In this document: positions 54,769 to 64,000 of the stretch, in pieces
Layout of the letters: each line of letters opens with the position of its first letter
Position numbering within the stretch: the first letter of the stretch is position 1
From: CAILZL01 sp050181835
Lineage (GTDB): Bacteria; Pseudomonadota; Gammaproteobacteria; Steroidobacterales; Steroidobacteraceae
Length of the DNA stretch: 64,000 nucleotides
Direction of reading: 5' to 3'
NCBI GenBank assembly: GCA_050181835.1
Contig: JBFXCU010000001.1
Coordinates: forward strand, 62,001-126,000
Program-made: the position numbers and the translations under genes
Notes under the pieces: generated by a model
The model's database searches: none
Told to the model about the DNA's origin: nothing
Seen by the model: the letters and a program-made list of their open reading frames with translations, nothing else

Positions 54769-56712
54769 ATGCTTAATTTTTCAGACATCTCCATTCGCCG
54801 CGGCACCCGTGTGCTGTTCGAAAAAGCCGCGTTCAATCTATTTCGCGGCGAAAAAATTGGTATTACTGGTGCAAACGGCACCGGCAAATCGACCCTGTTG
54901 GCCCTCGTTCGAGGAGACCTGACACCCGAAACTGGCAGTTTTGACATGCCGAGTAATTTGGCGGTGGCGCACGTTGCGCAAGAACTCAGCGCCAGTGATG
55001 ATGCGGCAATTGAGTTTGTCCTCGACGGGGACACCGAATTACGCGTTATTGAAAAGCAAATTGCTGTGGCAGAAGCAGCAGACGATGGTAATCGGCTTGC
55101 TGAACTCTATGGTAGCTACGACGCCATCGGCGGCTATCATGCGCGTAGCCGCGCCGCCACCTTGCTACATGGACTGGGTTTTACCACCGCCGATGAACAG
55201 CGCCCCGTGCGTGATTTTTCCGGCGGCTGGCGGGTACGTTTGAATGTGGCGCAGGCCCTGATGTGCCGCTCCGACCTGCTGTTACTTGATGAGCCAACTA
55301 ATCACTTGGACTTGGATGCCGTGATGTGGCTGGAACGATGGTTGCAAGACTATCGTGGCACGTTACTGCTGATTGCCCATGATCGCGATTTCCTCGATCA
55401 GATCTGCAATCGCATCGTCAATATTGAACAAGGTAAAGCCGATGTCTATCGCGGCAACTATTCTGATTTTGAAGATGCGCGCGCGGCCAAGCTGGCACAA
55501 AACCAGGCGCTATTTGTACGCCAGCAACGTGAAGTGAAACATATTGAATCCTTCATCAATCGCTTCAAAGCACAGGCTAGCAAGGCGCGTCAGGCACAGA
55601 GTCGTATCAAGGCTTTGGAACGTATGCAGCGGATTGCACCGGCGCACGTCGATAGTGAATTTACCTTTTCATTCCTAGAGCCGCACAAGCTACCACGGCC
55701 ACTGCTGACCATCGAAAATCAGGCCACGGGCTATGGTGATGTCGCTTTAGTAGAAAAAATCAACTTTACGATTGCGCCCGGCGCACGTATTGCCTTGCTG
55801 GGTCACAACGGCGCGGGCAAGTCCACCGTGATAAAACTGCTGGCCGGTGAGCTGCCGGCACTGTGTGGCGAACGCACCGAAGCGAAGGATTTACGCATGG
55901 GCTACTTCGCCCAACATCAATTAGAACAACTCAAAGAAAATGAGTCGCCGCTGGAACATCTACGCAGCCTGGGCGGCCCAGCCGCAGCCAAAGCACCAGA
56001 ACAGGATCTACGCGATTTTCTCGGCACCTTTGGCTTTCGCGGCGACCGCGTCTTTGAGGCCATAGGTCCGTTCTCTGGCGGCGAAAAAGCACGCTTGGTA
56101 TTGGCGCTGCTATCTTATCTGCGCCCCAACCTATTACTACTTGATGAACCTACCAACCATCTTGATCTGGAAATGCGTCAAGCACTCGCACTGGCATTAC
56201 AGGATTATTCCGGTGCCGTATTGATGGTGTCGCATGATCGCCACCTACTGCGCACTGTGGTTGATGAGTTTTATATCGTTGCCGATGGACGCGCTACGCC
56301 ATTCGATGGCGATCTGGAAGACTATGCCAAGTGGGCCGCCAATAATCCCCAGAACGCCACCGCAAAAGAAGCCAAGATCGCCAGAGTCGTCGCGCCGAAG
56401 GAGTGCGAAGAAGATCGCAAACAGCGCAAACGTGCTGAGGCCGAGCACCGCAATCGCAGCGCGCCCTTGAAAGCTGAGCTGGGGAAACTCGATAAACAAT
56501 TAGCCAGTTTGCAGAAGAAGCGCGCTGAAGTGGAACAGAAACTGGCGGCAGCGGACATTTATGATGCGGCTAACAAATCCCGCTTACGCGAACTGCTCGA
56601 TGAACAAACCACCGTGAAACGGGATCTGGATAAAGCAGAAACCACGTGGCTGGAAATCACCGAAGCGCTGGAGCGTTATGCTGCCCCCAGTGCTGGTTCC
56701 GACACTGAATAA
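54769..56712 (+). CDS. ABC-F ATPase (YheS/Uup-like)
   Basis: The ATG at 54769 gives 647 residues starting MLNFSDISIRRGTRVLFEKA. Two ABC domains are visible: GANGTGKST, FSGGWRVRL and LLDEPTNHLDL in the first; GHNGAGKST, FSGGEKARL and LLDEPTNHLDL in the second. The linker KHIESFINRFKAQASKARQA is the P-site tRNA interaction motif region. A charged coiled-coil C-terminus (about 540-640) resembles YheS/Uup. No membrane domains: such proteins act on the ribosome rather than in transport. Confidence 0.93.
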   Translation: MLNFSDISIRRGTRVLFEKAAFNLFRGEKIGITGANGTGKSTLLALVRGDLTPETGSFDMPSNLAVAHVAQELSASDDAAIEFVLDGDTELRVIEKQIAVAEAADDGNRLAELYGSYDAIGGYHARSRAATLLHGLGFTTADEQRPVRDFSGGWRVRLNVAQALMCRSDLLLLDEPTNHLDLDAVMWLERWLQDYRGTLLLIAHDRDFLDQICNRIVNIEQGKADVYRGNYSDFEDARAAKLAQNQALFVRQQREVKHIESFINRFKAQASKARQAQSRIKALERMQRIAPAHVDSEFTFSFLEPHKLPRPLLTIENQATGYGDVALVEKINFTIAPGARIALLGHNGAGKSTVIKLLAGELPALCGERTEAKDLRMGYFAQHQLEQLKENESPLEHLRSLGGPAAAKAPEQDLRDFLGTFGFRGDRVFEAIGPFSGGEKARLVLALLSYLRPNLLLLDEPTNHLDLEMRQALALALQDYSGAVLMVSHDRHLLRTVVDEFYIVADGRATPFDGDLEDYAKWAANNPQNATAKEAKIARVVAPKECEEDRKQRKRAEAEHRNRSAPLKAELGKLDKQLASLQKKRAEVEQKLAAADIYDAANKSRLRELLDEQTTVKRDLDKAETTWLEITEALERYAAPSAGSDTE

Positions 56713-56724
56713 ATAGCGTTGATT

Positions 56725-57735
56725 TCATAATGACTGTACCACGATCTTGCCTTTTGCCTTTCCTGTTTCGATTAGTGCATGCGCAGCGCGGATGTTTGCC
56801 GCGTTGATCGGACTCAGCACGGTATCGAGCGTGGTGCGAATGCGTCCGGCGTCGATTTCCTTCGCCACATAGGTCAGCAACTTGTACTGCTCAATCATGT
56901 CGGGCGTCTGATGCATGGCGCGAGCGAACATGAACTCCCAGTGCAGGCTGGCTGATTTCATTTTCATCCCACCCATTGGCATCGGCAGTTCGGTGTCATC
57001 AATCGTAACAATTCCACCCTGTGGCCGAATCAACTCAACCGCCGTATCCCAATGACGCATGTCATTAAAGATCGCGATGTGATCAACATGCTGGAAGCCA
57101 AGCGCGTGCACTTGTTCAGCCATGGGCTTACGGTGATTAACCACATAATCTGCGCCAAGCTCCTTAACCCAACTTTCCGTCTCCTGGCGCGATGCCGTGG
57201 CGATAACAACTAACCCAGCCGCCTTGGCCAGTTGAATACCGATTGAACCTACGCCGCCACCGGCACCGATGATAAGCAGTGACTGACCTTGGTCAGCACC
57301 ATCACGATCAATGCCGAGACGGTCAAAGAAAGCCTCATAAGCAGTAATCGTCGTCAGCGGCAATGCTGCAGCTTCAGCAAAACTGAGGCTCTTCGGTTTG
57401 AGGCCAACGATGCGCTCATCCACCAGTTGAAACTCTGCATTGGAACCTGGGCGGGTGATGTCACCGGCGTAATAGACTTCGTCACCGACCTTGAACAGCG
57501 TAACCTCCGAGCCGACCGCTTCGACAATGCCACTGGCATCCCAACCCAGGACGCGCGGTGTGGCTTCCACCTTGTTCTTAGGACTACGCACCTTGGTATC
57601 AACCGGGTTGATCGACACGGCTTGCACCGCCACCAACAGATCGCGACCCACAGCAGTGGGCGTGAGCAACTCCACATCAAGAAACGCTTGCGGGTTATCG
57701 ATGGGCAGGTAATGGGTCAGCGCGACAGCTTTCAT
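56725..57735 (-). CDS. Zinc-independent quinone oxidoreductase-like dehydrogenase (MDR family)
   Basis: A 336-residue MDR-family enzyme with GroES-like N-terminal domain (VQAVSINPVDTKVRSP) and Rossmann domain (LLIIGAGGGVGSIGIQLAKA). No catalytic zinc ligands are seen, as for NADPH:quinone reductases of the ZADH/QOR2 type (often called zinc-type by annotation). Substrate unknown. It converges with the ABC-F gene with a 12-nt gap. Confidence 0.87.
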   Translation of the reverse strand: MKAVALTHYLPIDNPQAFLDVELLTPTAVGRDLLVAVQAVSINPVDTKVRSPKNKVEATPRVLGWDASGIVEAVGSEVTLFKVGDEVYYAGDITRPGSNAEFQLVDERIVGLKPKSLSFAEAAALPLTTITAYEAFFDRLGIDRDGADQGQSLLIIGAGGGVGSIGIQLAKAAGLVVIATASRQETESWVKELGADYVVNHRKPMAEQVHALGFQHVDHIAIFNDMRHWDTAVELIRPQGGIVTIDDTELPMPMGGMKMKSASLHWEFMFARAMHQTPDMIEQYKLLTYVAKEIDAGRIRTTLDTVLSPINAANIRAAHALIETGKAKGKIVVQSL

Positions 57736-58152
57736 TGTTGAATCCCTTGGCTTTTAAAGTGGCTTCTAAAGTTGATAAATCGATGTGGCTCATTTCGTTC
57801 AGCGTGAATTCCGCAACGGCGGCGTCGGTGGCCTACATATACGCAGCAAGGTGCGGAGCGTTTATGTGAGTCTGCTACCGCCCACGCAACGCCCAGTTCT
57901 CGTAGAACACGAAATACGCCGGATTGCCATTGGCGAAAGAGTCATTTGGACATGGTCGTGCCGATTGTGGTCGACAAAGTTTTTCCGCCACCGCGCGCCT
58001 GTCTATATCAACTAGAGTCACTCGGTTGGCTCAGTTTGAGCCAAGAACAGTGGAGCGTCTGCAAAGCCGTCATTCAAAGTGCGGAAGCAGACGTTTGTAA
58101 CGTTTGAGCACAGGCCGTGGCCCGTCAGGGCCGCCGAGACTGCAGCGAATTA
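57736..58152. other. Intergenic region, no supported gene
   Basis: About 415 nt between the quinone oxidoreductase and ynfA. A 76-codon frame at 57785-58015 has no recognisable sequence, weak start context and odd composition. I treat the stretch as non-coding or decayed. Confidence 0.4.
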
Positions 58153-58485
58153 TTATGCGCTTCTGGGAGCGAACATGATTATTGCCATGCCCACAAGCGC
58201 CACCGAAGCACCAACCATATCCCAGACAGTTGGACGAATACCGTTAACAGACCAAAGCCACAGAATGGCGGTGAAGATGTATACGCCACCATACGCGGCG
58301 TAAACACGACCGGCTGCGGTTGGATGTAGCGAAAGAAGCCATGCAAACACTGCGAGGCTAAGCGCGGCCGGCACCAGCAGCCACGCACTTTTATTTTCTT
58401 TCAACCACATATACGGCAAGTAACAGCCAACGATCTCAGCTATAGCCGTTACGAAGAAGAGCGAAACTGTCTTAAGTTCAAACAC
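58153..58485 (-). CDS. ynfA: YnfA family small membrane protein (UPF0060)
   Basis: A 110-residue protein with four hydrophobic helices. It starts MFELKTVSLFFVTAIAEIVGCYLPYMWLK and shows GRVYAAYGGVYIFTAILWLW and WDMVGASVALVGMAIIMFAPR, close to YnfA of enterobacteria. The family resembles SMR exporters; some members have been linked to efflux of dyes or biocides. Non-coding stretches on both sides hint at a separate acquisition. Confidence 0.93.
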   Translation of the reverse strand: MFELKTVSLFFVTAIAEIVGCYLPYMWLKENKSAWLLVPAALSLAVFAWLLSLHPTAAGRVYAAYGGVYIFTAILWLWSVNGIRPTVWDMVGASVALVGMAIIMFAPRSA

Positions 58486-58829
58486 GAATTACCTCGATGC
58501 CAGATTGAAGTGCATAACTAGAAGCAGAGGCCAGTGTTATTGGATCTAATTGTCACTTTACAAAGCGACTTAGTATTGGCTATCCGATCTGCGTTATCCA
58601 TTTTTCCGTTCCCTATCAGAGCGTTGCTAACGTTGTAGTCGAAAATAAAATGAAAAGCAAAAAGGGCATGTGAATGTCTGGCATAGGGAAAGCTGATCAA
58701 TGGGTGCAGTAGCAGCTTCGGGCCGTTCTCAAAAAATAGTGTTATCCCCACAAGCAAACACCAACCGCTCTATACATCCAACGCCTTGAGTCAAAGCCAT
58801 GTTCACGCTACTGTTCCAGCCGAATCTAA
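58486..58829. other. Intergenic region, no supported gene
   Basis: About 340 nt, more AT-rich than its neighbours. A 79-codon minus-strand frame (58518-58757) matches nothing I know. Nothing else is seen. Confidence 0.4.
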
Positions 58830-59384
58830 TCACTCCAGCCACCACACACGTTCGTCGAGCACGCTAGGTCGCTGTGCACCAGCAATTTCTATGCTGCCTA
58901 GATACAGCAATGCAACGATGTGATCTTCAACGCTCAGTCCCAGTAATTTTTTAATCGCAGAGTCATAGGCAGGCGCACCGGTTTTCCACATCGCACCATA
59001 ACCAAGTGCATGCGCGGTCAGAAACATATTTTGTACGGCTGCGCCCACTGCCAGCACCTGTTCTATCTCGGGTACCTTGTGCGGTTTTTCGATGGTGGCT
59101 GCAGCGACGATAATGCAGGGTGCACGTAGTACCTTGCGGCGCTCGCGTTGTAATTCCTCGCTGGTGGCAGCTAGATTACGCTCCAGTAAACGTTGCCCCA
59201 TCAGTTCGCCAATCGCATCGCGTGCCGCGCCTTGAATGACAACAAATCGCCACGGTGCCAACTTGCCATGATCCGGCGCGCGGCCACCGGCTTGCAGAAT
59301 ACGCAGCAAGTGTTCGTGGCTGGGGGCGGGCTCACATAACTTGAGTGCAGATGCACGCGTATCGATCGCGGTGAATAAATCCAT
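58830..59384 (-). CDS. Nitroreductase family protein (YdjA-like)
   Basis: A 184-residue FMN-binding protein, the small type. RASALKLCEPAPSHEHLLRI replaces the usual RRSIRxF N-terminus, followed by GGRAPDHGKLAPWRFVVIQG, GAAVQNMFLTAHALGYGAMWKTG and LLYLGS. These are the features of YdjA, which keeps a compact active site. Physiological substrate unknown. Confidence 0.88.
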   Translation of the reverse strand: MDLFTAIDTRASALKLCEPAPSHEHLLRILQAGGRAPDHGKLAPWRFVVIQGAARDAIGELMGQRLLERNLAATSEELQRERRKVLRAPCIIVAAATIEKPHKVPEIEQVLAVGAAVQNMFLTAHALGYGAMWKTGAPAYDSAIKKLLGLSVEDHIVALLYLGSIEIAGAQRPSVLDERVWWLE

Positions 59385-59421
59385 GGCTACTCCGGGTTAT
59401 CGTGCAGAGTATGCCTCATCC

Positions 59422-60096
59422 TCACGCCGCTTGGTCGGCTCCCAAATGAATCACGCTGACCACTTGATGATGTGATTTCCAGATGTCGTTCAGCATGGCA
59501 TCAGTAGCGCGTTCCGGGCCAGTAACTTGCACTACACACAGGGGTCGCTCATGCATATGCAACGACACGAAACTCATCACGCGCAGATGATGTCGGTGCG
59601 CCAGTTCGGCGATCAACGGGAACACATCCTCGCCCGCTGAGTTATCAAAGGTGATGCGCACGCCGTGGGTACCGGGATCGAAAATTTCGGTAAAGGCGCG
59701 GAACACATCTGACTCGGTGATGATGCCGACCAGCATCTCCTTGCGCATGACCAGCGTCGCACCGATTTTTTGATCGCGCATGACCCGCGCCACTTCTTCT
59801 ATGGGGGTCTCGGGTTCGGTGGTGAATTCCGGAAGCGACATCACGTCGGCGGCGGTTAATTTAACGCCGCACTGCTGGCTGGACATTTCGCCGTTAGCCA
59901 CGGCAAATGGATTCACATCAGGCGGAAACGCATGCAGCACCTCCTCCGATGACACCAGCCCAAGCAATTTCCCGGCTTGATCCACCACTGGCAGCCGTCG
60001 AATGGCTTTGTCCCGCATCAAGCGCGCCAGCTCCACCACCGACACATCCGGACTGGTGGTAATCAGGTCTTTACTCATCCACATACTGACAAACAT
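59422..60096 (-). CDS. Twin-CBS domain protein with C-terminal ACT-like region (AcuB-like)
   Basis: A 224-residue protein. CBS1 (about 8-55: MSKDLITTSPDVSVVELARL, RRLPVVDQAGKLLGLVSSEE) and CBS2 (about 80-135: VMSLPEFTTEPETPIEEVAR, GATLVMRKEMLVGIITESDV) form a Bateman module that binds adenosine nucleotides. The C-terminal 80 residues (GVRITFDNSAGEDVFPLIAE) look like an ACT domain. Probably a soluble sensor or regulator of an unidentified target. It diverges from rdgC. Confidence 0.85.
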   Translation of the reverse strand: MFVSMWMSKDLITTSPDVSVVELARLMRDKAIRRLPVVDQAGKLLGLVSSEEVLHAFPPDVNPFAVANGEMSSQQCGVKLTAADVMSLPEFTTEPETPIEEVARVMRDQKIGATLVMRKEMLVGIITESDVFRAFTEIFDPGTHGVRITFDNSAGEDVFPLIAELAHRHHLRVMSFVSLHMHERPLCVVQVTGPERATDAMLNDIWKSHHQVVSVIHLGADQAA

Positions 60097-60293
60097 GATT
60101 TCTGCCTTCGAGGTTCAGGATCGCGGGTTACTCCTCTGATTAGCGGCAGGGACAAGGCTGGGCTTGAGGCCATTTTGCCGCATTTTCGCGAAACCCGGTA
60201 CTTACTAGCTCAGACTCTACCTAGTGACAAGCCGGTTACGTGTGCCCGGCCAGTCCGTATACTGCCCATCCCTTTCGGTATCGGCTGACGCGC

Positions 60294-61211
60294 ATGTGGT
60301 TTAAGAATCTGATCGTATTTCGACTCACCTCGGACTGGATATTGTCGCCGGGCGAACTAGAGGAGCAATTGTCCTACCGGCCACTGGTGCCTTGCGCGGG
60401 TTACGACCTACAAACTGTCGGCTGGGTTGCCCCCGGCCCACAGGAACGCTTGGTGCATAGCATTAATCAACACTTATTGATCGCCCTAGGTGTGGATCAG
60501 AAAATCCTGCCGGCATCAGTGATCAATCAGGTCACCAAGGATCGTGCCGCTGAAATTGCCACCGAACAAGGTTATCCCGTCGGTCGGCGGCAACAACGTG
60601 AATTGAAAGAACGGGTCGCTGACGAGTTACGCGCCCGCGCCTTCACTCGTCGCTCCCTAACCCGCGCCTGGATTGATATCGATAATGCCATGCTGGTGGT
60701 TGATGCCGCCTCGTCGGCCAAAGCGGAAGAGCTGGTGGCGACGTTGCGCGACACCATCAAAGGCTTCAGCGCGATGTTGTTGGAAACTGAGAAGTCGCCA
60801 TCGGTATCCATGAGCGCCTGGTTGATGTTTGGTGATGCACCGGGCCGCTTCAACATTGAACAAGATCTGGAACTGCAGTCGGTAAAAGACGAAAAATCGA
60901 TAGTGCGCTATGTGCGTCATCCCTTGGAAGGCAAGGAAGTACAAAAGCATATCAACGCCGGCAAGAGTCCCACCAAACTGGGGATGAGCTGGGCTGATCG
61001 CGCCAGCTTCATACTGACTGCCGACATGCAGGTCAAACGCTTACAGTTTCTCGATATCGTCAAGGATCGTACTGAAGAGCAAGGTCAGGACACAGAAGAA
61101 CAATTTGATATCGATTTTGCCTTGATGAGCGGCGAGCTGAGTCACCTGATACAGGAACTCATTGCCGAGCTGGGCGGCGATGTCAAAACTGGTGAGCAAC
61201 GCGCAGCATAG
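60294..61211 (+). CDS. rdgC: Recombination-associated protein RdgC
   Basis: The ATG at 60294 gives 305 residues starting MWFKNLIVFRLTSDWILSPG, the usual RdgC start; the frame upstream is not conserved. GYDLQTVGWVAPG and FTRRSLTRAWIDIDNAMLVV, YVRHPLEGKEV and LGMSWADRASFILTADMQVK follow the family. RdgC forms a ring around DNA and limits RecA access. gloA follows after a short gap. Confidence 0.95.
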   Translation: MWFKNLIVFRLTSDWILSPGELEEQLSYRPLVPCAGYDLQTVGWVAPGPQERLVHSINQHLLIALGVDQKILPASVINQVTKDRAAEIATEQGYPVGRRQQRELKERVADELRARAFTRRSLTRAWIDIDNAMLVVDAASSAKAEELVATLRDTIKGFSAMLLETEKSPSVSMSAWLMFGDAPGRFNIEQDLELQSVKDEKSIVRYVRHPLEGKEVQKHINAGKSPTKLGMSWADRASFILTADMQVKRLQFLDIVKDRTEEQGQDTEEQFDIDFALMSGELSHLIQELIAELGGDVKTGEQRAA

Positions 61212-61242
61212 TGCGTGCTCATCGTTAACTTGATGGTTGAAT

Positions 61243-61662
61243 ATGAAATACCTGCACACCATGGTTCGCGTCACCGACCTCGACGCCTCGCTGCGATTTT
61301 ACTGCGATGCGCTGGGGCTACACGAAGTACGACGCATTGACCACGAAAAAGGCCGCTTCACATTGGTGTTTTTGGCGGCACCTGGTGATGAAACCGCGCA
61401 GGTTGAATTGACCTATAACTGGGGCCAGGAGACCTACACCGGTGGTCGCAACTTTGGTCATCTCGCTTATCAAGTCGGTGATATTTACGCCACCTGCCAA
61501 CAACTGATAGATCACGGCGTCACCATCAGTCGTCCACCGCGAGACGGTCACATGGCATTTGTACGCTCACCTGACAACATTTCTATTGAGCTGCTACAAC
61601 AAGGTGAGGCACTCGCGGCGCAAGAACCGTGGCTGAGCATGGCCAATAGCGGCGAGTGGTGA
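61243..61662 (+). CDS. gloA: Lactoylglutathione lyase (glyoxalase I)
   Basis: From the ATG at 61243 the product has 139 residues starting MKYLHTMVRVTDLDASLRFY. The four metal ligands of glyoxalase I are in place: His5, the Glu of QVELTYNWG, the His of FGHLAYQV and the Glu of ISIELLQQ. It detoxifies methylglyoxal with glutathione. An in-frame TTG at 61237 is less likely as start. Confidence 0.95.
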   Translation: MKYLHTMVRVTDLDASLRFYCDALGLHEVRRIDHEKGRFTLVFLAAPGDETAQVELTYNWGQETYTGGRNFGHLAYQVGDIYATCQQLIDHGVTISRPPRDGHMAFVRSPDNISIELLQQGEALAAQEPWLSMANSGEW

Positions 61663-61819
61663 TATCACCCGCCTCCCGCTAATCCGTCGAGACCAAGACA
61701 TTTGCTGTGCTGACTTACATCGCACGTAACAAAAATATTGGCAATACGCATATCGCTATAGGTAGCGTTCGCCTGATGGTTCTGACCCCTCTCTCGGTTG
61801 CGGGAGAGAACTGATCAAA

Positions 61820-63658
61820 TTAGGCATTACTCGCAATCAACTCAATCAAGGCCTCACCATAGCGTTCCAACTTGCGCTTACCCATACCGGGAACCTCAGC
61901 CAACTCTTCCATTGAAGTAGGCTGGCGTGCAGCTATCTCTGCCAGCGTCGCATCATGGAAAATTACATAAGCAGGCACACCTTGCGTATTGGCCTCGGTC
62001 AGACGCCAGTCTTTCAGTAAGGTCATGCAACTAGAGTTAGGTGTATTGCTGTGATCAAACACGCTGCGTTTAGCAACTTTCTTGCGTGGCAGCTTTTCTC
62101 TGTTGCGCTCAACAGCGCGGCGCATTGCCACGCGTTGCTCGCCACGCAATATGGCGCGCGCCGTCGCAGTCAGCTTCAACGCGCCAAAGGCTAGCTGATC
62201 AACACGTACATAGCCCATAGCGACCAGCTGCCGGAATACGCTGCGCCACTCGTTATCATCAAATTCAGTACCAATACCAAACACGGTGAGTTGGTGATGA
62301 TTCCAGCTATGGATGCGGTCATTATCTTTACCGCGCAGCACGTCGATCAGATGCACCACACCAAACCGTTGTTCAGTACGATAAATTGCAGATAACGCTT
62401 TCTGTGCCGCAACCGTTGCATCCCATGTTTGCGGTGGCATCAGGCAAGTATCACAGTTGCCGCACGGCTCGCTGCTTTCAGCAAAATAATTTAGCAGGCG
62501 CACGCGCCGACATTGTGCGGTTTCACATAGACCTAGCAGTGCGTCCAGCTTGGTAGTCGATAGCCGCTTAAATTCGCCGCTGGCTTCTGACTCATCAATC
62601 ATGCGCCGTTGCTGCACCAAGTCGCCTAGGCCATAAGCCATCCACGCATTAGCAGGTTGCCCATCGCGACCCGCACGACCTGTTTCCTGGTAGTAACCTT
62701 CCATACTTTTGGGTAAATCCAGATGCGCAACAAAGCGTACATCAGGCTTATCAATACCCATACCAAACGCAATGGTCGCCACCATCACAATGCCCTCCTC
62801 GCGTTGAAAGCGAGCTTGGTGTGCGTTACGTGTCTGTGTATCCAGCCCGGCATGATAGGGTAGCGCATTAATGTCTTGCTGCCGCAACCACGCTGCCGTG
62901 TCATCCACGCGCTTACGCGACAGGCAATAGACAATACCCGCATCGCCATCATGCTCCGCACGTATGAAACGCAGCAATTGCTTGCGCGGCTCATCTTTAT
63001 CGACGATGGTGTAACGAATATTGGGTCGATCAAAACTGGAAACGAATATTTTTGCTTCATCCAGCGCCAAGCGGGCAATGATTTCTGCGCGGGTCTGTGG
63101 ATCAGCCGTCGCTGTCAAAGCAATGCGCGGCACAGTCGGAAAGCGCTGATGCAACACCGATAGTTGCAAGTATTCGGGACGAAAGTCATGTCCCCATTGC
63201 GACACGCAATGCGCTTCATCAATCGCGAACAAGGCAATCTTGGTACGTATCAGCAATTCCAAACAGCGCGTGGTACTCAAGCGTTCCGGCGCCACGTACA
63301 ACAAATCCAGCTCACCGCGTATAAAGGCACGCTCAGTCGCATTGGCTTGTTGTGCATCAAGTGAAGAATTCAGAAACGCCGCGCGAATACCCAGCTGAGT
63401 CAGTGCCGCCACTTGGTCTTGCATTAGGGCAATCAACGGTGAGATCACCACGGCAGTGCCCGCACGCAATAGTGCAGGCACTTGGTAACACAGCGACTTG
63501 CCACCACCGGTGGGCATCAGCACCAACGCATCCCCCCCGCCAGTGACATGCGCCACAATTTCCGCTTGTGCACCGCGAAATTCTGCGTGACCAAAGGTGT
63601 CGCGTAGCACACAAAGATCATTAGTCAACGTGGTTTCAGCGGCAGAGTGATTCATCAA
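61820..63658 (-). CDS. recQ: ATP-dependent DNA helicase RecQ
   Basis: A 612-residue helicase, the length of E. coli RecQ. Motifs: TGGGKSLCYQ (Walker A, residues 50-59), AIDEAHCVSQWGHDFRPEY (motif II and aromatic loop), QETGRAGRDGQ (motif VI). The zinc domain has CETAQCRRVRLLNYFAE...CGNCDTC, then a winged helix, then an HRDC domain with MEELAEVPGMGKRKLERYG. It unwinds DNA in recombination and repair. Confidence 0.97.
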   Translation of the reverse strand: MMNHSAAETTLTNDLCVLRDTFGHAEFRGAQAEIVAHVTGGGDALVLMPTGGGKSLCYQVPALLRAGTAVVISPLIALMQDQVAALTQLGIRAAFLNSSLDAQQANATERAFIRGELDLLYVAPERLSTTRCLELLIRTKIALFAIDEAHCVSQWGHDFRPEYLQLSVLHQRFPTVPRIALTATADPQTRAEIIARLALDEAKIFVSSFDRPNIRYTIVDKDEPRKQLLRFIRAEHDGDAGIVYCLSRKRVDDTAAWLRQQDINALPYHAGLDTQTRNAHQARFQREEGIVMVATIAFGMGIDKPDVRFVAHLDLPKSMEGYYQETGRAGRDGQPANAWMAYGLGDLVQQRRMIDESEASGEFKRLSTTKLDALLGLCETAQCRRVRLLNYFAESSEPCGNCDTCLMPPQTWDATVAAQKALSAIYRTEQRFGVVHLIDVLRGKDNDRIHSWNHHQLTVFGIGTEFDDNEWRSVFRQLVAMGYVRVDQLAFGALKLTATARAILRGEQRVAMRRAVERNREKLPRKKVAKRSVFDHSNTPNSSCMTLLKDWRLTEANTQGVPAYVIFHDATLAEIAARQPTSMEELAEVPGMGKRKLERYGEALIELIASNA

Positions 63659-64000
63659 TTGTGCAGGTGGAGCGGCAAGAGTGGCTGCGCAGCTTACGCG
63701 AAACTAGCTGCAATGCCGCCACTAAAATATTTTGGCTGGAGTCTATATAGCGACAACACTCCCTTCCGTCGCTACGACGGCAGGGCGGCACGCCAGCATA
63801 GTTTACCCATCGCAATCCGGGTGGTGAACCACCGGCACCCATTCCGGGATCAGCGCCGAGTTGACCTGGTACAGGGCGCAACTCCGCTGGGAACAATTCG
63901 CTTAACGGCTTGAGCGCCGCTGCGACCACCGTCGCATGGAAAGCTGATCTATATGTGCCTGCATGCTTTCTACCAGTCATCTGTTGTAACTGCGTCCAAC
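63659..64000. other. Window end, no supported gene
   Basis: The last 340 nt have open frames on both strands (63647-63913 plus, 63636-63980 minus), but they overlap each other, carry no motif and lack good start context. A gene entering from beyond the window cannot be excluded. Confidence 0.35.

Noticed and set aside
57785..58015. 76-codon frame between the quinone oxidoreductase and ynfA
   Set aside because: No family resemblance and no ribosome site.
58518..58757. 79-codon minus-strand frame upstream of the nitroreductase-like gene
   Set aside because: No motif; start and composition unlike the neighbouring genes.
63636..63980. 114-codon minus-strand frame at the window end
   Set aside because: Overlaps the recQ start region and a plus-strand frame; Arg/Pro/Cys-rich with no motif.
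1..64000. Search by eye for tRNA, rRNA, CRISPR arrays, insertion sequences and phage genes
   Set aside because: No convincing cloverleaf, repeat-spacer pattern, transposase or phage structural gene was seen.

Overview
The window is a 64-kb piece of a gammaproteobacterial chromosome. Its core genes are gammaproteobacterial: sthA, rluF, trmL, tamA-tamB, nudC, rdgC, gloA, hrpB, acs and yciH. It also carries many secreted or cytoplasmic peptidases (M13, M2, M3), OPT and POT peptide transporters and an AGCS amino-acid carrier, and its arginine genes are of the Xanthomonas/Bacteroidetes type. Together these suggest a Xanthomonadales-like or neighbouring lineage living on protein and peptides. Genus and species cannot be set from the sequence. 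I saw no rRNA, tRNA, CRISPR array, prophage or complete insertion sequence. Base composition looks even apart from a few AT-rich intergenic patches.

Layout. 1-5500: tail of a sensor histidine kinase, a small membrane protein, sthA, a convergent nitronate monooxygenase and an M13 lipoprotein peptidase. 5540-9510: OPT transporter with its terminator, yciH, rluF and trmL. 9617-17031: tamB, tamA, an NRDE/TANGO2-like gene and nudC, all on the minus strand; the first three are separated by only 3 nt. 17076-18477: a FlhC-like gene divergent from a protein built of tandem FlhD-like modules. 18605-19421: two unrecognised divergent genes. 19636-22832: ATP-grasp, alpha-E and Anbu proteasome-like genes. 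22887-29984: AGCS carrier, M3 dipeptidyl peptidase, POT transporter and secreted M2 (ACE-like) peptidase. 30101-32835: two tandem NTT-like transporters. 32936-33200: a relic of an rluF-trmL locus. 33251-37208: DUF2937, acs, HIT, DUF4404 and a small secreted protein. 37333-41537: hrpB, an acyl-CoA thioesterase and a YpfJ-type metalloprotein.

41645-50345 holds an eight-gene minus-strand arginine cluster, read as argR, argG, a DUF1611-like P-loop gene, argC, argD, argF', argB, argH, with paired ArgR-box-like palindromes and a TTGACA element upstream of argR. Its carbamoyltransferase is of the acyl-ornithine type rather than ordinary OTC. ArgG, ArgC and ArgH match the same variant set. No N-acylglutamate synthase or acyl-citrulline deacylase is present, and the P-loop gene is a candidate for one of the missing steps. 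50767-63658 holds an HD-domain protein, an M15 peptidase, a GGDEF-EAL protein, an ABC-F ATPase, a quinone-oxidoreductase-like enzyme, ynfA, a nitroreductase, a CBS protein, rdgC, gloA and recQ.

The most promising leads are the FlhC/tandem-FlhD pair with no flagellar genes nearby, the variant arginine operon with its P-loop gene and unusual carbamoyltransferase active site, and the rearranged rluF-trmL relic with an 8-bp microhomology junction. All family assignments come from reading motifs by eye; no database search was run.
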